Assembly: GCA_030280995.1 (NCBI GenBank)
Contig: JASXTE010000002.1
Span: 8,448,183-8,512,182 of the forward strand
Length of the DNA: 64,000 nucleotides
DNA from: Hemileia vastatrix
Taxonomy: Eukaryota; Basidiomycota; Pucciniomycetes; Pucciniales; Zaghouaniaceae
Reading direction: 5' to 3'
Made by a program: the position numbers and the translations under genes. Numbering within the stretch: the first letter of the stretch is position 1; each line of letters begins with the position of its first letter. Below the pieces are notes generated by a model. It had not been told where the DNA came from, ran no database searches, and was given only the letters and a program-made list of their open reading frames with translations. Positions 33,994 through 46,033 of this stretch are shown here, piece after piece.

Positions 33994-35143
33994 AAAAGCC
34001 TGCTCACATTCTTAATCCCACTCCCAGTCTGCATCCTTTCTTTTCAACCTTCTCAACGGAGCTGCCAATAAATAGAAGTCCTTGATAAACATTCAAATAT
34101 AGACACATATGCCTAAAAACCCCCTAACTTTGGTTGTATTCTTGGGTCTTGGCCAGGACTGAATTTTATTCACTTTCTTCTTGGACATAATCCTACCTTC
34201 TCTACATACCACATGACCTAAAATCTTTAAAGGTGGTACACAAAATGAAAATTTTGAACCCGAAATATTTAAACCAGCTTCTTAAATTCTAAACAAGATC
34301 CTCTCTAAAGTGATTGCATACTCCCAGATGAATTTTTGTATCCCTGGGTTCTCCTCCAACACTTCATTATCGTAATCTGTTGAAGGTCCTTTAATTCCTC
34401 CATTGTAAATAGATATTCCAGCATATTAAGGAATTTCATCTTGAAGAATACAAGTCATCTGAGCTTGATAAAGGGAAACTGAATTTATTACTCCTTGAGG
34501 TAATCTTGTCAATTGTAATTGTCCTGGTGGTGTATCAAAAGTAGTGAGACACCTAGAGTCTGGATGCAACTCTCTCTCATCATATCCCCCCATAATATCT
34601 CCTAAACCATAACACACTGTCCCAGAAAATGCTTCCACAAACTCCTCTGCACTAGGTGGTATACCAGAATCCTTTATTGTAACCCTATTTAATTCCCTGA
34701 GATCATGAACTACTCTAAGTTTTCCATTTGGTTTCTTGATACAAAATACCGGGCTAGAATAACTTGATGATGATTGCTCATACAGTCCAGTGCAAATCTG
34801 TTGTCTGAAAACTTTGATATAAGCTTCTTTTAATGCAGCTGGAATTGGGATTGTTTTTTTTTGCCACGGTTCATGAAATACTACAAGAATCTTGTAAGGC
34901 TCCCTATAAGAATGCTTCAAAACACCTCTCTCCTCTTCTACAAAAGAAATGGCCTTCTCTTGCTTGATCATTACATCCAAAACAACTTCATCTCTTCTCC
35001 AGACAACCAACCATCAGGTCCAAAATCAACAACACCTAATCTATCAAAGGTGATTCTTGACATTTCAGAAAATTTAGGCGTATTCTTCACCAAGGGACAT
35101 TCATAAGGATCTCTTGATAGCCTTGGTCTTCTCAAAGGTGGAT
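33994..35143 (-). pseudogene. Ty3 reverse transcriptase, catalytic motif destroyed
   Basis: RT fingers and palm are clear: YEQSSSSYSSPVFCIKKPNG, VVHDLRELNRVTIKDSGIPP, YGLGDIMGGYDERELHPDSR and LTRLPQGVINSVSLYQAQMT. After a stop at about 34426 the line continues YAGISIYNGGIKGPSTDY. The expected pair of catalytic Asp residues is Y-N here (TAC at 34405-34407, AAT at 34402-34404). Further down ILGHVVCREGRIMSKKKVNK and RGFLGICVYI mark the connection domain, with stops near 34280, 34090 and 34015. Confidence 0.85.
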
Positions 35144-35751
35144 TTAATTCAGCAGGTAGCGGTTCATTAATTGGTTGGATTTTATTTGCTTCCTTCTTAT
35201 ATTTTCAGCCTCCGCATCTAAATAAGCTTGAGGTAAAATATTTATTTTTGCATCACCATTAAAATTTTCATCAAAGGCATTCCCTTCTTTTTCAGAATCA
35301 GAATCAATATAAGCAGGAAAATATTTTATTTCATTTTTAAATTTAACCCTTATCTCTTTTCCATCATCTAGCTTATCAAAAAAATTTCCAACACCTTTAA
35401 TTCCCTTACCCATCATAAAATCAACAATAAAAAAATTTGGCAGTTTATCCTCTTGCTGGAGGAATGGAATCAAATTATCACAAAAATTATTTTTTGTGTT
35501 TTAATTATACTAAGATTTTTTATAGAATTTCGATGAAATAATTGCAGTTTATCCTCTTCCTGGAGGTCATAAAATAAACCATTCCCATTTTTATTCAACA
35601 TAATATTTCCCATAATCCCTCTTGATCCATTTTTAAACGTGATCAAAAAACTTGACAGAGAAGTGAGACAAACCGAAAATTTGAAGACATAATAACAATT
35701 TAACATATTATTAACAAATAATAATTGAGAATCCACTTGAATTATCTCCAA
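35144..35751 (-). pseudogene. Ty3 protease-RT linker, two broken frames
   Basis: Frames 35470-35751 and 35144-35473 contain LQEEDKLQLFHRNSIKNLSI and DDGKEIRVKFKNEIKYFPAY, then a linker with EAENIRRKQIKSN. A short duplicated segment is visible: EEDKLQLF and QEDKLPNFF-like stretches derive from similar DNA (TTTATCCTCTT at 35442 and 35549). Confidence 0.55.
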
Positions 35752-35857
35752 GTGAACTGAACTATTGCAATCTGGGATCTCATCCTGGGGAGAGATTGCA
35801 ACATTAGAGTGATCAGCCCCTGCTACCCCAAAAAATGAGGGTCTCTAAAATTCCCCT

Positions 35858-36295
35858 CTAAACATAATTCAACAGAAGCCGTCCGTTTAATATGCCGCTT
35901 CTTGGCGCATACACAACATTGACCAAACTAATTCCAATACCAGCTTGATAACCAATCCGGGCCTCAAAATCCATTAAAAAAGGACCACCAAGAACAGTTT
36001 TAACCACCCCTCTGGCCACATAGAAATGAACCTTTTCAACTGATCCACCAACACATAACTTAACATGCTCAGCTGTACCCATCAGCTCTGTTGCATGCCC
36101 TCCAATACCTCTGAGGTTTCCCCCAGTACCAGTTTTAATTGGCAAGCCTATAATTGTTGCTTGCTCTAAAGAAATTAAATTAATTTGAGACCCTGAATTG
36201 ACCAAGGCCTTTACCTCTTTACCATTAAGAGTTACCACCACGTAACCCAGGGGAGCAGAAAAATGTGTGTCAACATCCTCCCCAAACTTCTCCAC
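35858..36295 (-). pseudogene. Ty3 aspartic protease, active-site Asp replaced
   Basis: The frame MEKFGEDVDTHFSAPLGYVV leads into KEVKALVNSGSQINLISLEQ, where the active-site D-T/S-G is N-S-G (AAT at 36197-36199), and to GGPFLMDFEARIGYQAGIGI, the G-x-x-F/W-L region of retropepsins. The final frame of gag overlaps it by about 60 bases in another frame, so a shift separates gag from protease. It would process the polyprotein; the mutation should abolish this. Confidence 0.8.
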
Positions 36296-38289
36296 ATTTT
36301 CAGATATATATATTCTACCTCTCCTGTGGACACTCTTCTCATTTTCATATGCTTCTTCTGCTTTTCTGTAAGGGTGGGACTAATTGTAAATAATTTGCCT
36401 AAGGATAAAGGAATTTGAAGCTGATTCAATCTTCCTAGAACTATTTCCATTGCATTCTCTTGTCCAGAAACAATGGGCCTCTCATATTGGGCCCTAGATT
36501 TTGTTACCTTGGCCCTGGGCACCTCCTGGGTACCCACATTGCCATCTTCACCCCCCATAATAACACCTTCATTACTAATAACCCTAGCTCCATCACCAGC
36601 CATTTTCACTAATCCAGATCCATCACTGGTCCTCTTTACCCCTTCCATAGGAGTAGGACCACTAAAGCTTGGTCTGGGGAGAGATTCCAAAGGTACATCC
36701 TCCTCAGAATTAAAATCTTCATTCACAGGAATAGGCTCACCATTTAAATCCAACTTTCCAAAACTAGGAGGCCCCATATCAGCCATCCCCTTCTGCATAT
36801 TATGAATTTTGTCCTTAGAGTAAGGTTTCTTTTCCAACTTTTTAATTTCTGCCTTACCCAGTTTAGCCCTTAATTGGCTCTGAATGCTACTCTTAGCTTT
36901 AGTAACAGCTGCTCTTCTAGCAGCATCAACATTGTATTCACCCGCCATACAACTTTCCTCTGCCCTAACTACAGAGAATAAATCCAAACCACCAAATGAA
37001 GTTGAGTAAATGGCCTTATTGACCTCTTTACCTTTTCCTTTATCTACCTTTTCCACATCTTTACCATCATCAACTTTACCACCTTTAACCTCTTCTTCAT
37101 CATCACCAGGTAACTCTTCAAACCTGGTCCTTTTCCCCAAATACATATTCCTACTAGCCAAATCTGAGGGAGTTTGACCTTCACTGGGCTTGATGAAAGA
37201 TCCATCAGGGAATTTATAAACCTTTCCATCAAATTTTATCCAAAAAATAACATTTTCCAGCCTTTGTCCCCTCCTATTACAATAAGAGTACACCCTGGAC
37301 TCGCCATATCCACCTCTAAAACCATTCCCACCATTACCATTTCCATTCCTACCACCATTACCATTGCCAGAGAACCAGTTACTATTGCCATTAAATTTAT
37401 AATTCCTCCTCTCATAACCTCTAGATTGGTAAGAAGAAGAAGTTGAAGTCAAAGCCACAGGTTCTCTATTGGCTTTTTGAGTCTTTTGAACAAATATCTT
37501 TAATTGTTTAGTTAAATCGGCCAAGTGATCGACCATCTTGTTGTCTACATTTCCCTCAACTTTAGAAACAGACTGTCCCATATGAGCCTTCTTGGCTTCT
37601 TGAGCTTGAATCATGATATTGTTATTTTCAGCCAATACTTCACTAACCTTGCTAACATATTGAGTACAAGATTCTTGATATTTGTCCAGTGTCATGAGTT
37701 TTAAGTAGCCTTGAATATTCTCCTTGATGATCTTCAAAGCTGGATGTTTCTTTTCACCATTAGGCAGATCCTTCATCAAATTTTTCCTAGACAGTTCTTT
37801 TAAAACATCCATCCTAATATCCCTACTAAAAGAAGACCAGAATAGATCCTTGTCCTGATTTTCATGGCCCAATTACTCCACCAAAATCAGATATTCCACC
37901 ACTTCATCAAACTTTCCACATAACTTTTTGAAGTTCACCATATTAGAAACACCACCTTTAGCTTGCCAATCACTGACAATCTTATTGAGATCCACCATAG
38001 TATACCTGACACCCCATCTATTAACCATCTCTTTTTACAACCTTATCCAATCAAACCTTTTATAACCCTCCATAGAAATGACCTCCTTTTCCATCTCTCT
38101 GTCAACAATAAAAAACCTGATCTGCTTTACCATATCCAGGTTAGTAGCTCCATCCACCAAAGCAGAAGTCTCAAATCTGCTCAAAAACCATTTAACTTCT
38201 TCCCCATTAAACTTGGGCCCATCCCAAGAAAAAATCCTAACTGATGGTGTCATAGGAAGAGACACACCAGATCCAGAAGCAGAAGACAT
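36232..38289 (-). pseudogene. Ty3 gag polyprotein
   Basis: The start ATG at 38289 gives MSSASGSGVSLPMTPSVRIF, then FSWDGPKFNGEEVKWFLSRF, a capsid-like beginning, with a stop near 38035. The long frame 36232-37872 continues KDLFWSSFSRDIRMDVLKEL and QESCTQYVSKVSEVLAENNN, and a Gly/Asn-rich stretch. A degenerate knuckle follows: YSYCNRRGQRLENV keeps only one of the expected C-C-H-C ligands. A Lys/Asp-rich linker follows (KGGKVDDGKDVEKVDKGKGK), then APRAKVTKSRAQYERPIVSG before the protease. Confidence 0.8.
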
Positions 38290-38436
38290 CCTAATAGATT
38301 AGATTAAAGATAAAGTGTTCCAATAAATGAGCCTCTTTCAGGCTAAGATAAATAAATTGATAAGAGTTTCAGAAAGCAAGCCTCTTGCAGGCTCAAAGTC
38401 CAAGTATCAAGTAAGCTCTTCTAAAAGTTAGAGAAA

Positions 38437-38460
38437 TCGAACCCCACTTTGGGTGCCAAA
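38437..38460 (-). other. Primer binding site of the Ty3 element
   Basis: Minus strand TTTGGCACCCAAAGTGGGGT starts two bases after the 5' LTR end (38463), in the position and style of a Ty3 tRNA primer site. The cognate tRNA was not determined. Confidence 0.65.
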
Positions 38461-38462
38461 TA

Positions 38463-39526
38463 TGTAGGTAGACTCTTACAGTTGCCCTGCTGTAAGCAGA
38501 ATCCAAAGGAGTTGGATAATCAGAGAAATCCCTGTCCCTCTAAATAAATTTTGTGAGTTTTTTAGATAAATGAGCTTAAAAGTCTACTTGATAATAATAA
38601 AGAATGAAAACCTGTCTAATTAACACTTGTGAGGATGATTGAGCAGTTCCTCTGTGCAAAACAACTGAAATGCAACAATAAAGTTACACCAGAAACAATA
38701 TTTTAAAAGAAAGAAGTTTGAATGTTTTTATATTTTAATAATTTTTGAAAACAGATACTATAAATGAGTTCCTGGAGCTGAGAACTTTCTAATTATACCC
38801 TAAATTTTAATGTTTCAGAGTTTTTGAGTAAAATATTTAAAGTGTTATGTAAGATTGTTATTTTATAAGGGTATTATAAATATTTAATTATTTGTTGACA
38901 AAAGAAAAATATGAAAAATGTTTGTTATAATCCTCTATCTCTATTCTCCTTTTTTGAATAATTTCGAGTTTACAGCCTTATATGCATATTAATCAGTCAC
39001 GTGCCCTTTTTCCCTCTGGAGCGTGGCCAGATCTCATCCGGAGCTTTTCTGCAGCTCATCCGGAGCTCGTCCGGACCTCCTGACTCAATTAGAACCTTAA
39101 ATCTATAATTAAAAATGATAGAGCTACTTCTCCTTAACATTCCTAACTGTTTTTTGTAGTCTGAAAAGCTCTATTTACCCTGTGAAAAATCATCAAAGTT
39201 AAGTAATTTTTGAAAAATGTAAATAATTTAATAAATCTTTAAAAATCAATTAAAAATATAAGAAAAATATTAAAAATTCAGGGAAAATTCCCAAAGGTTT
39301 TTGAGATTCTTGAATTTTGTTAAATTTAGTTTTTCAGCCATAAAAAATAATATGACCCGTGAAATTAATAAATCTGACCAAACATTCATATCTTGACTTT
39401 TTCAACTTCATTTTTTGTTTAATAATTAAATATTTTAAACTAATCTGGATTCTCCGATCACTGTCCTAGTCCCAAAAAATATTCTAAATAGTCTTTTAGA
39501 GCCATACTAAAATTTGTAATGCCACA
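38463..39526 (-). repeat. 5' LTR of the Ty3 element
   Basis: Direct repeat of 27921-28941, starting TGTGGCATTA on the minus strand and ending CTACCTACA. It is 43 bases longer, mainly from a larger GC-rich module (39011-39083) and an insertion near 38815-38845. Confidence 0.9.
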
Positions 39527-39895
39527 GCCTGTTGTTGGAGAGACCATTTTGCCTTATTTTCTTTTGCTAGCTGACAAGACTATAAGTGTGAGATATTTGA
39601 AAGAAAAAAGGGGAGAAAAATTTTTAAATTTGAGGGCTCATAACCTGTTGGTTAATGGTTTTAATTGTTTTATCATTTATGATTGTATTAAATGTAGTAT
39701 ATGGTCATTATATAGTATGTGCTGCAGCATAGTTAAGACCTAACAATAATGACAGAAAATATGTGTGAGAAGAATAAGTGTTAGAAGAATATCTTGCAAC
39801 CATGGGAAATTTTAGCTTTAAATTTTTATTTCTCAAAAAATGATTTTAAGTTGATTTTTTAATTTTTTTCTATTTTTTATATAGCTATATTCAAA
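39527..39895. other. Flank of the Ty3 element, no gene
   Basis: On the minus strand, GGTTATGAGCCC at about 39636-39647 follows TGTTAGGTCTTAAC-type sequence and could be the LTR/primer region of the copia element interrupted by the Ty3 insertion. This is a weak suggestion. Confidence 0.25.
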
Positions 39896-42135
39896 AAGGT
39901 TTGTGCAAATTTAGGATTTTCTAAAGATTTTCTGACTAGGTTCATGTCAACAGCTGAGGCTAGCTGAAAATCCCTCAGCCAGCAGCCAACTGTTAATCAT
40001 GATTCTACCATGAAGCATGTAAGCCTCCACCCTCAAAATTTCCCTCCTCCTCCTACTTTTCCCCACTTCCCATTTCTATTATTTTTTACAATATTTTTTT
40101 ATTTTTATTTTGTAAGGCTTTAATAAATTTATAAACTATTTCTTTATTTTTTATAATTTTTTTTTATTTTTAGGCGGCTGATACCTTTTGAAACCCTAAT
40201 TGAGACCTTTTTTCACTGTTTGGTCTTTTCTGGATTCTAAAAATTAAGTTTTCCTTTTTTGTTTTTCACCTCATATTTATCTCATCCTTTTTTTTATTTT
40301 TTATTGTAGTGTTTCATCCATCTATTGTTTTAAGTCCAATCAGTTCAGCCTGCAACACCTCACCAAGTGTAAACAGGCCTTCTATTTCTCAACCAAATAA
40401 TTTCCCTGTTTCTTCACCTACCCCATGTTTTAATTTGTCAACACCCTATAAGTATGTTTCTCTTTTCCCTTTTATATATTTTTCTAATTTTTTTCTTTAT
40501 TTTTCTTTTTCAGTTTTAAGCTCCAGCTTCCATATAAATTAAGCAGTACTTTATCACCTATATCAAACCTGTCTGGGTCTTTGTTATCAACAAATTTTTC
40601 CCTTGCTTCTCCTATTTCCAGGATTCCAGCTTCAATTCCTGACATTCATTTTGCCAATAATAGCAGGAGCCACAATCAATTCTTTTGTCTCCTGAAATCT
40701 CTCTTCATCAAGCCAATGATCCAAATGACCATGCACCACTTAAAATAAAATGGCAACTTCTAGCAGGTGCCTATCCCTATATTCAGTTTTGACTCAAAAG
40801 TTAACTTGATTTGATATTGCGGGAGCAAGTGTGCTCATTGTTCAGTGTGCAGTATTTCCAGAAGAATTACAGCTGAGCTGAATTTGAGTAAAATTAAATA
40901 TAGGGATTGGCACATGCTATCAAGTGCCCTTGTTTTTTTTCTGGTGATGGCTTCAAGACAAAATTCACTCTTCAAATCCAGTTTAAATTTTTTATGCCAA
41001 AAGAAGATAAGGATAAAGAAATTGAGAGCTAGTGCAGCAGCACACATTGGACTGACTGTATCTGACGCTGATAGGTTTTTGATCCAGTTGGAAGTCATAA
41101 ATATAAATTTGGAAATTTTTGAGTACAAAGTGATTAATCTAATATATGAAGAAGAAATAAAAAAAATGGGAAGTTTCTTAGAAGAAAAAAACCATCTTGG
41201 AACTGTAACGTGGAATATCTTGATACCTTATAGTGGTAGGTTTGCTGCCAGCAATGGACATAAATTAGACTCAGATATTTTCTTTAAAGAGTTTCTGGAT
41301 GCAGCACATTTAGTTCATGATTCTTGGAAAATCCAGATCACCTTGAATCATAGAGATACAAGAAATGCAATAAAGGTTACTTTTAATTTTTTTTTATTTT
41401 TATTTTATTTTGAGTTACTAATGGGGTAATTTCTTTTTTAGTTCAGTCTGCATATAGGCAATTCAACACTTCTTCTTCTCAGACATATTCTGATTCAGGG
41501 GCAGTTGTCGAATCTCCAGAAATTTCTGCGGGGATCAGAGACTAGGCAGAAATTGATGAGCATGTCTTTCTGATATTGAAAAGCCTCCTCCAGCAAACAC
41601 ACATCATTAAATTTAAAGATGGCCACTTGTGCATTAATCCAACCAATCTGATGGAATATTTTGAGGTGAAATACCATATGGAAAAAGTTTGGAATTGTGC
41701 AACAGTAAGTAAAGTTTATTTTATTTTCATTTTTTGTAAGATATAAATTTTATTTGGTACATCATTTAACAGCAGAAAAATCCACAAGAGTTCACATATA
41801 TAGCCCCACCAAAAACACCACTTTTTTCTTGGCAAAAAATTCCACAAAATTCTCAGTGTGAGAAGTTAACATACCTCAAAAATAACCCTAGCAAAAGTGA
41901 TTTGAAACTTCCTTCTGCTTCTACACCTGTTCAGAAACCCAAAAATTCAGATACAACAATTTCACAGTTTATGAAAGCTGCATTTGTTGATGGCAATAAT
42001 AGAGAGTTACAATAAGATTTGATAAAGTTACAAATTATGCATTGGTCATTTTTCAAAGATTACACAGTTGATGAGCTTACAAATTATGGTGTAACAGATC
42101 ATTTTTCTCAAGCTTGTATAGACATATCTAAATAA
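39895..42135 (+). pseudogene. Degraded multi-exon gene of unknown function
   Basis: Likely exons are separated by good introns: donor GTAAGC after the ATG-containing end at 40019 with acceptor TTTTTAG near 40173; an exon 40310-40451 (VLSPISSACNTSPSVNRPSI); donor GTATGTTTC at 40452 with acceptor TTTTTCAG at 40513. The main exon 40845-41375 has ININLEIFEYKVINLIYEEE, KKMGSFLEEKNHLGTVTWNI and FFKEFLDAAHLVHDSWKIQI. An intron with branch site TACTAAT ends at 41441, and donor GTAAGTAAAG at 41704 pairs with acceptor TTTAACAG at 41772. The end is AAFVDGNNRELQ...VTDHFSQACIDISK. At least three in-frame stops. No family recognised. Confidence 0.5.
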
Positions 42136-42650
42136 AATGTATGTGTACAAAAAACTCCTACTTAATCATAGGTATTATTATTGTTTATTTACAATACTTT
42201 TTACATTGAAAATTAAACATATCAACTGTAAAAAAAATTTGTATGAGAGAGAAAAATCTAATTTTGTAGGATTGACACAGATTTTAAGAGAAAAAAATAC
42301 TTGACATTGATAATTAATTTTTAATTTTTACCAAAAAAATCAAAGGTGATCAGTAATTATTTTTAAATATAATAAATTTTTGACAAAAATATTCTAAGTC
42401 ATTGGTTTTGAGTTTTGTGAGCTCAGTCTCTCAATTTATCACCATCTCTCACTTTGGTTGAACACTTAGGGGGTAAAACATTTCCTTCATTACCTAATAA
42501 TCACATAATATTTATGATATAAATATGATATATCTATATATATAAAAGAACTGGTGCCCTAACTTCATAAAAAATGTAATATTTGGCCGCTAGCCTATTT
42601 CCCCCCCCTCCACCCTTGCACAAATTTCAGCTCCACCCCTTGATGTCACA
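42136..42650. other. AT-rich sequence, no gene
   Basis: AT-rich stretch containing TATATCTATATATATAAAAG followed by AACTGGTGCC, a combination that recurs near 44190-44225. Confidence 0.4.
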
Positions 42651-42844
42651 CATACCCACGCCCCTCCTCCTTGGTCCACCCTGGTAATTTTTCATTAGTT
42701 TTTTTTTCTTATCTTTTTCCTTTTTTTCTTTTAATCTACCTACTCTTCCACCATACCTATATATCCTTTGCCCCCATCACCATTCTCATTTGTAAGAATT
42801 TTTTCTCTTATTTTTTATTTATTTTTTTTACTTTTGTATACTAC

Positions 42845-43600
42845 CCTCCCCCCTTCCAGAAAATCCCACCTCCATGGATCACCTCCTGTGCCACCACCAG
42901 TACATCCACTTCCACCACCTTGCACACCACCCCACCCCCACTAAAAGTTTGTATTTAATTATTTTTTTTTCTTTATTTTACTTTTTAACACCACCCTCCC
43001 CCCTTACAACAATTCCCACCTCCATTGATCACCTCCTGCGTCACCCACATCCACCTCCATTACCTCACACACCACCCCACCCCCACTAAAAGTTTGTATG
43101 TTTCTTTTTTTTACTTCTTTTTACTTATTAACACCACCCTCCCCCCTTTCAGCAATTCTCACCTCCATCAAACACCTCCTGAACCACCACCTCCCTCTCC
43201 TTCACCACCCACATCCACCTCCACCACCTCACACACCTCCCACCCCCACTAAAAGTGCATATGTTTATTTTTTTTTGTTTTTGTTTTTTACTTATTAAAA
43301 CCACCCTCCCCCATTCCAGCAACTTTTACCTCCATCCATCACCTCCTGTGCCACCACCTCCCTCCCCTGCACTACCCACATCCACCTCCACCACCTTGCA
43401 CACCACTGCAACCTCACTAAAAGTTTGTATGTATTTTTTTCTTTTTTTATTTTTTTATTTCTTTTTTTTACTTTTTAACACTACCTCCCCCATTCTAGAA
43501 AGACCCACCTCTGCTTCCACCCAATCAATCACCTCCTGCACCACCCACATGACACACGGGCCACCCATATCTATACCACTAAGTAAGGTATGGGTTTCTT
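42845..43600 (+). repeat. Tandem array whose unit resembles an exon plus an intron
   Basis: Five units of about 140-180 bases. Each has a C-rich exon-like part (CACCTCC, CCACATCCACCTCCA, CACCACCCCACCCCCACTAA) and a T-rich intron-like part. Donors are GTATTT at 42951, GTATGT at 43096, the weak GTGCAT at 43255 and GTATGTA at 43427. Acceptors are CCAG at 42859, TTTCAG at 43152, TTCCAG at 43319 and TCTAG at 43498; the unit near 43010 has lost its AG (TTACAAC). Translation of the C-rich parts gives Pro/His/Thr-rich peptides in several frames. Lengths are not all multiples of three. Confidence 0.7.
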
Positions 43601-43679
43601 TTGGTTCTGATTCTACTTCATCATCTTTCTCACTATATATGTTTCTTCTTTTTCCCTTCTATCAATTTTTGCTTCATCA

Positions 43680-44225
43680 ACTACTTCATTTGAAAAAGAA
43701 CAGATACAAATAACCAATATCTATATATAAATAAATATAGATATTAATATATATATATATATATATATTAGTATATATATACAATTAATATATTTTTAAT
43801 AATATGTAAATGATATTTATATATTTGTAATAATATATTCAAATGATATTTATTTATATTTTTAATATAATTTAATTGATATATATGGCTTCATGAACAT
43901 CATCAGATGCAGCAGTAAAACTATAATGAAACTATGATATATCTATATATCTCTATATATTTAACTACTTCATTTGAAGAAGAGCAGATACAAATAAAAC
44001 ACTATCTATATATAAAAAACTATAGTTATTAATATATATATAAATATAAAAAAATATATAGATAATAACATAATTGTAATAATATGTAAATGATATTTAT
44101 ATATATATTTAATATAATTTAATTGATATATATGGCTTCATTAACACATCATATGCAGCAGTAAAATTATAATGAAGCTATGATATATCTATATATCTCT
44201 ATATATACAAAATAACTGGTGCTGA
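43680..44225. repeat. Tandem duplication of about 280 bp, AT-rich
   Basis: The segment starting CTACTTCATTTGAA at about 43680 recurs at about 43967. Both copies continue with GCAGATACAAATAA, TAATTTAATTGATATATATGG, GCAGCAGTAAAA and TATGATATATCTATATATCT. Confidence 0.7.
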
Positions 44226-44780
44226 AATTTCTAAAAAACATATATTTGATATTTTTCATTAAATTCAATTGATATTTATTGGTTCATGTACTTCATCATA
44301 TGAAGTAAGAGGTAATATGAGAAATACAATTGATATTAAGACAATTTATCATTTTAATCATTTGTGGCAGAAATAATTTGACACAGATATAGTATATAAT
44401 ATAAATATAAGCTATAATTTATATATTGATATGAAAAACAATTGATATCTATGATCAAAATATATATGATAATTCATATGTTTATAATATTTTTAATGTA
44501 TTTTTGTATAGATATGATATTTCATAGATAATATTAAATTTTTATGTATAGATATATATGATGATAATTCATATGATGATATATAATGTATTATGATAAT
44601 AGTTTCATATGTATATATTACAATTTGTAGATATAATATGATATTTTATCATTTTGTATAACCTTGCATTTATTGTCTTTGGAGAAAACCACAATTTATC
44701 TTTATGGGAAATGATTACGTGACCAATTCTCTGATTTGTGTACCTTTCTTTTTAGTTTTAATCATGTTTCTATCTTGAAA
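44226..44780. other. AT-rich sequence before the Helitron gene
   Basis: Runs of TGATAT and ATATAT; no coding-like sequence. A Helitron 5' end (TC) could not be placed. Confidence 0.4.
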
Positions 44781-45907
44781 TACAAGGGGTAGTAGACCCT
44801 GTGGACAATCAGGTTTGCAAACTATACTTCAACACAATAGCAATTGTCAACTGCCTTTTGAATCCAGTTCCCCAGTTCCAGAAAGGCCATCCATTAACTC
44901 AGCTTTTTAATGACAAATTTCTTCATTTCCACTTGGAAGAAGGCCCCTGACCCCCTCATATCCTCAGCCTCACTCTTTGCAAAAATTTTATGTAATTTGT
45001 GGTTATTGTGTGGCAGCTCATTGGTTGGAGGAGAAAATTTCAGCATCACCCATAAGGCAACCAAGGTTTCTATTTACTGCAGTGAAGGAAAGGTTGTCAT
45101 ACCTATCACACTTGAACCACCAACAGAATTAAAACACTATTTGAAGGATTTGAACCATGGCTGGCTAATACTTCTTTTCCACATGTGTATTCAATAACCA
45201 ATTTTATCTCTTTTACCTGTATATTTTCTAACTTTCAAATGAAAATGACTTCTGAAGATTCTAATAACTTCAGTAAAAACATTAAAAATTATAATAATGC
45301 CTTGGAAATGACTTCTCTTGGTGCAAAAATTGATCATTCAACCTGGGGACCAATAGGTGTCTTTACTTTCCAAATATCTGGTGAACTGCTTCACTATATT
45401 GGCTCTCTCCTACCACCAATAGATGGTTCTGAAAAATCTGCACAAATTTATGTTACTCAGAATGATTCTCTACAGCAGGCCCTAAAATGAGTAGAAAATG
45501 TGCATAGAAATGTTCTTCTCCCTGTAGTTATGTCTTTGCAAGAAATTTTAGACAGATGCAATCCATTTGTTACATTGTTCAAAACAGCTAAAGAAAGAAT
45601 TTCTCAGTCCAACTCCCCTATCAAACTCTGTCTCAAAGTACCACTCCCCCATATGTTGACCTACAACGCTATAAAAACCCTACTTGCAATGAATAAGGCT
45701 TAATCATGCATTGAAGTGGTGAGGAATTTCAAGGCTTTAGGGATATCATTCTGGAGCAAAGAGATGGCCCCCTTCAAAGGATATCTGAATTACATCCCAG
45801 CTGTTCCCCATTTTAATTTCCACTTCTTTTCCCTTATGATGAGGTTGGCTGAAAATTAGGTATTTCCTTCAAAGAAAGGCGTCAGTTGGATGTTGATATA
45901 AATGATG

Positions 45908-46033
45908 GTAAGGAACAAGGTGTGTTTTTTTAATATATTTGTTTTTAATTTAGTCTTTCTCCGTTCATTTATATAAATTTTATATTTCTTTGTACTTCTC
46001 AATTTGCATGTGCCTCTATATGAACTTTTTCAG
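45908..46033 (+). other. Intron in the Helitron gene
   Basis: Donor GTAAGG, acceptor TTTTTCAG. The downstream frame GSGGSKNISKMQYFSYRAHY starts directly after it. Confidence 0.6.

Larger units (their letters stand above)
27921..39526 (-). mobile_element. Ty3/gypsy retrotransposon, 11.6 kb, degraded
   Basis: Two direct LTRs bound the element. In coding order (minus strand) it has 5' LTR, primer binding site, gag with zinc-knuckle remnant, protease, RT, RNase H, integrase, a repetitive 3' region, polypurine tract and 3' LTR. The order RT-RNH-IN identifies Ty3/gypsy. The flanking five bases (TTTGT and GCCTG) do not match, so no target duplication is seen. Every coding region carries stops or shifts and key catalytic residues are replaced, so it cannot be autonomous. 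Confidence 0.9.

Noticed and set aside
33246..38302. Plus-strand open frames within the Ty3 element
   Set aside because: They are antisense shadows of gag, RNase H and RT frames on the minus strand.
27916..39531. Target-site duplication of the first Ty3 element
   Set aside because: The five bases outside the LTRs are TTTGT and GCCTG, with no match in any nearby register.
42671..43713. Pro/Thr/His-rich plus-strand open frames of 66-152 codons
   Set aside because: They read through the intron-like T-rich parts of a tandem repeat in several frames. No single frame is favoured.
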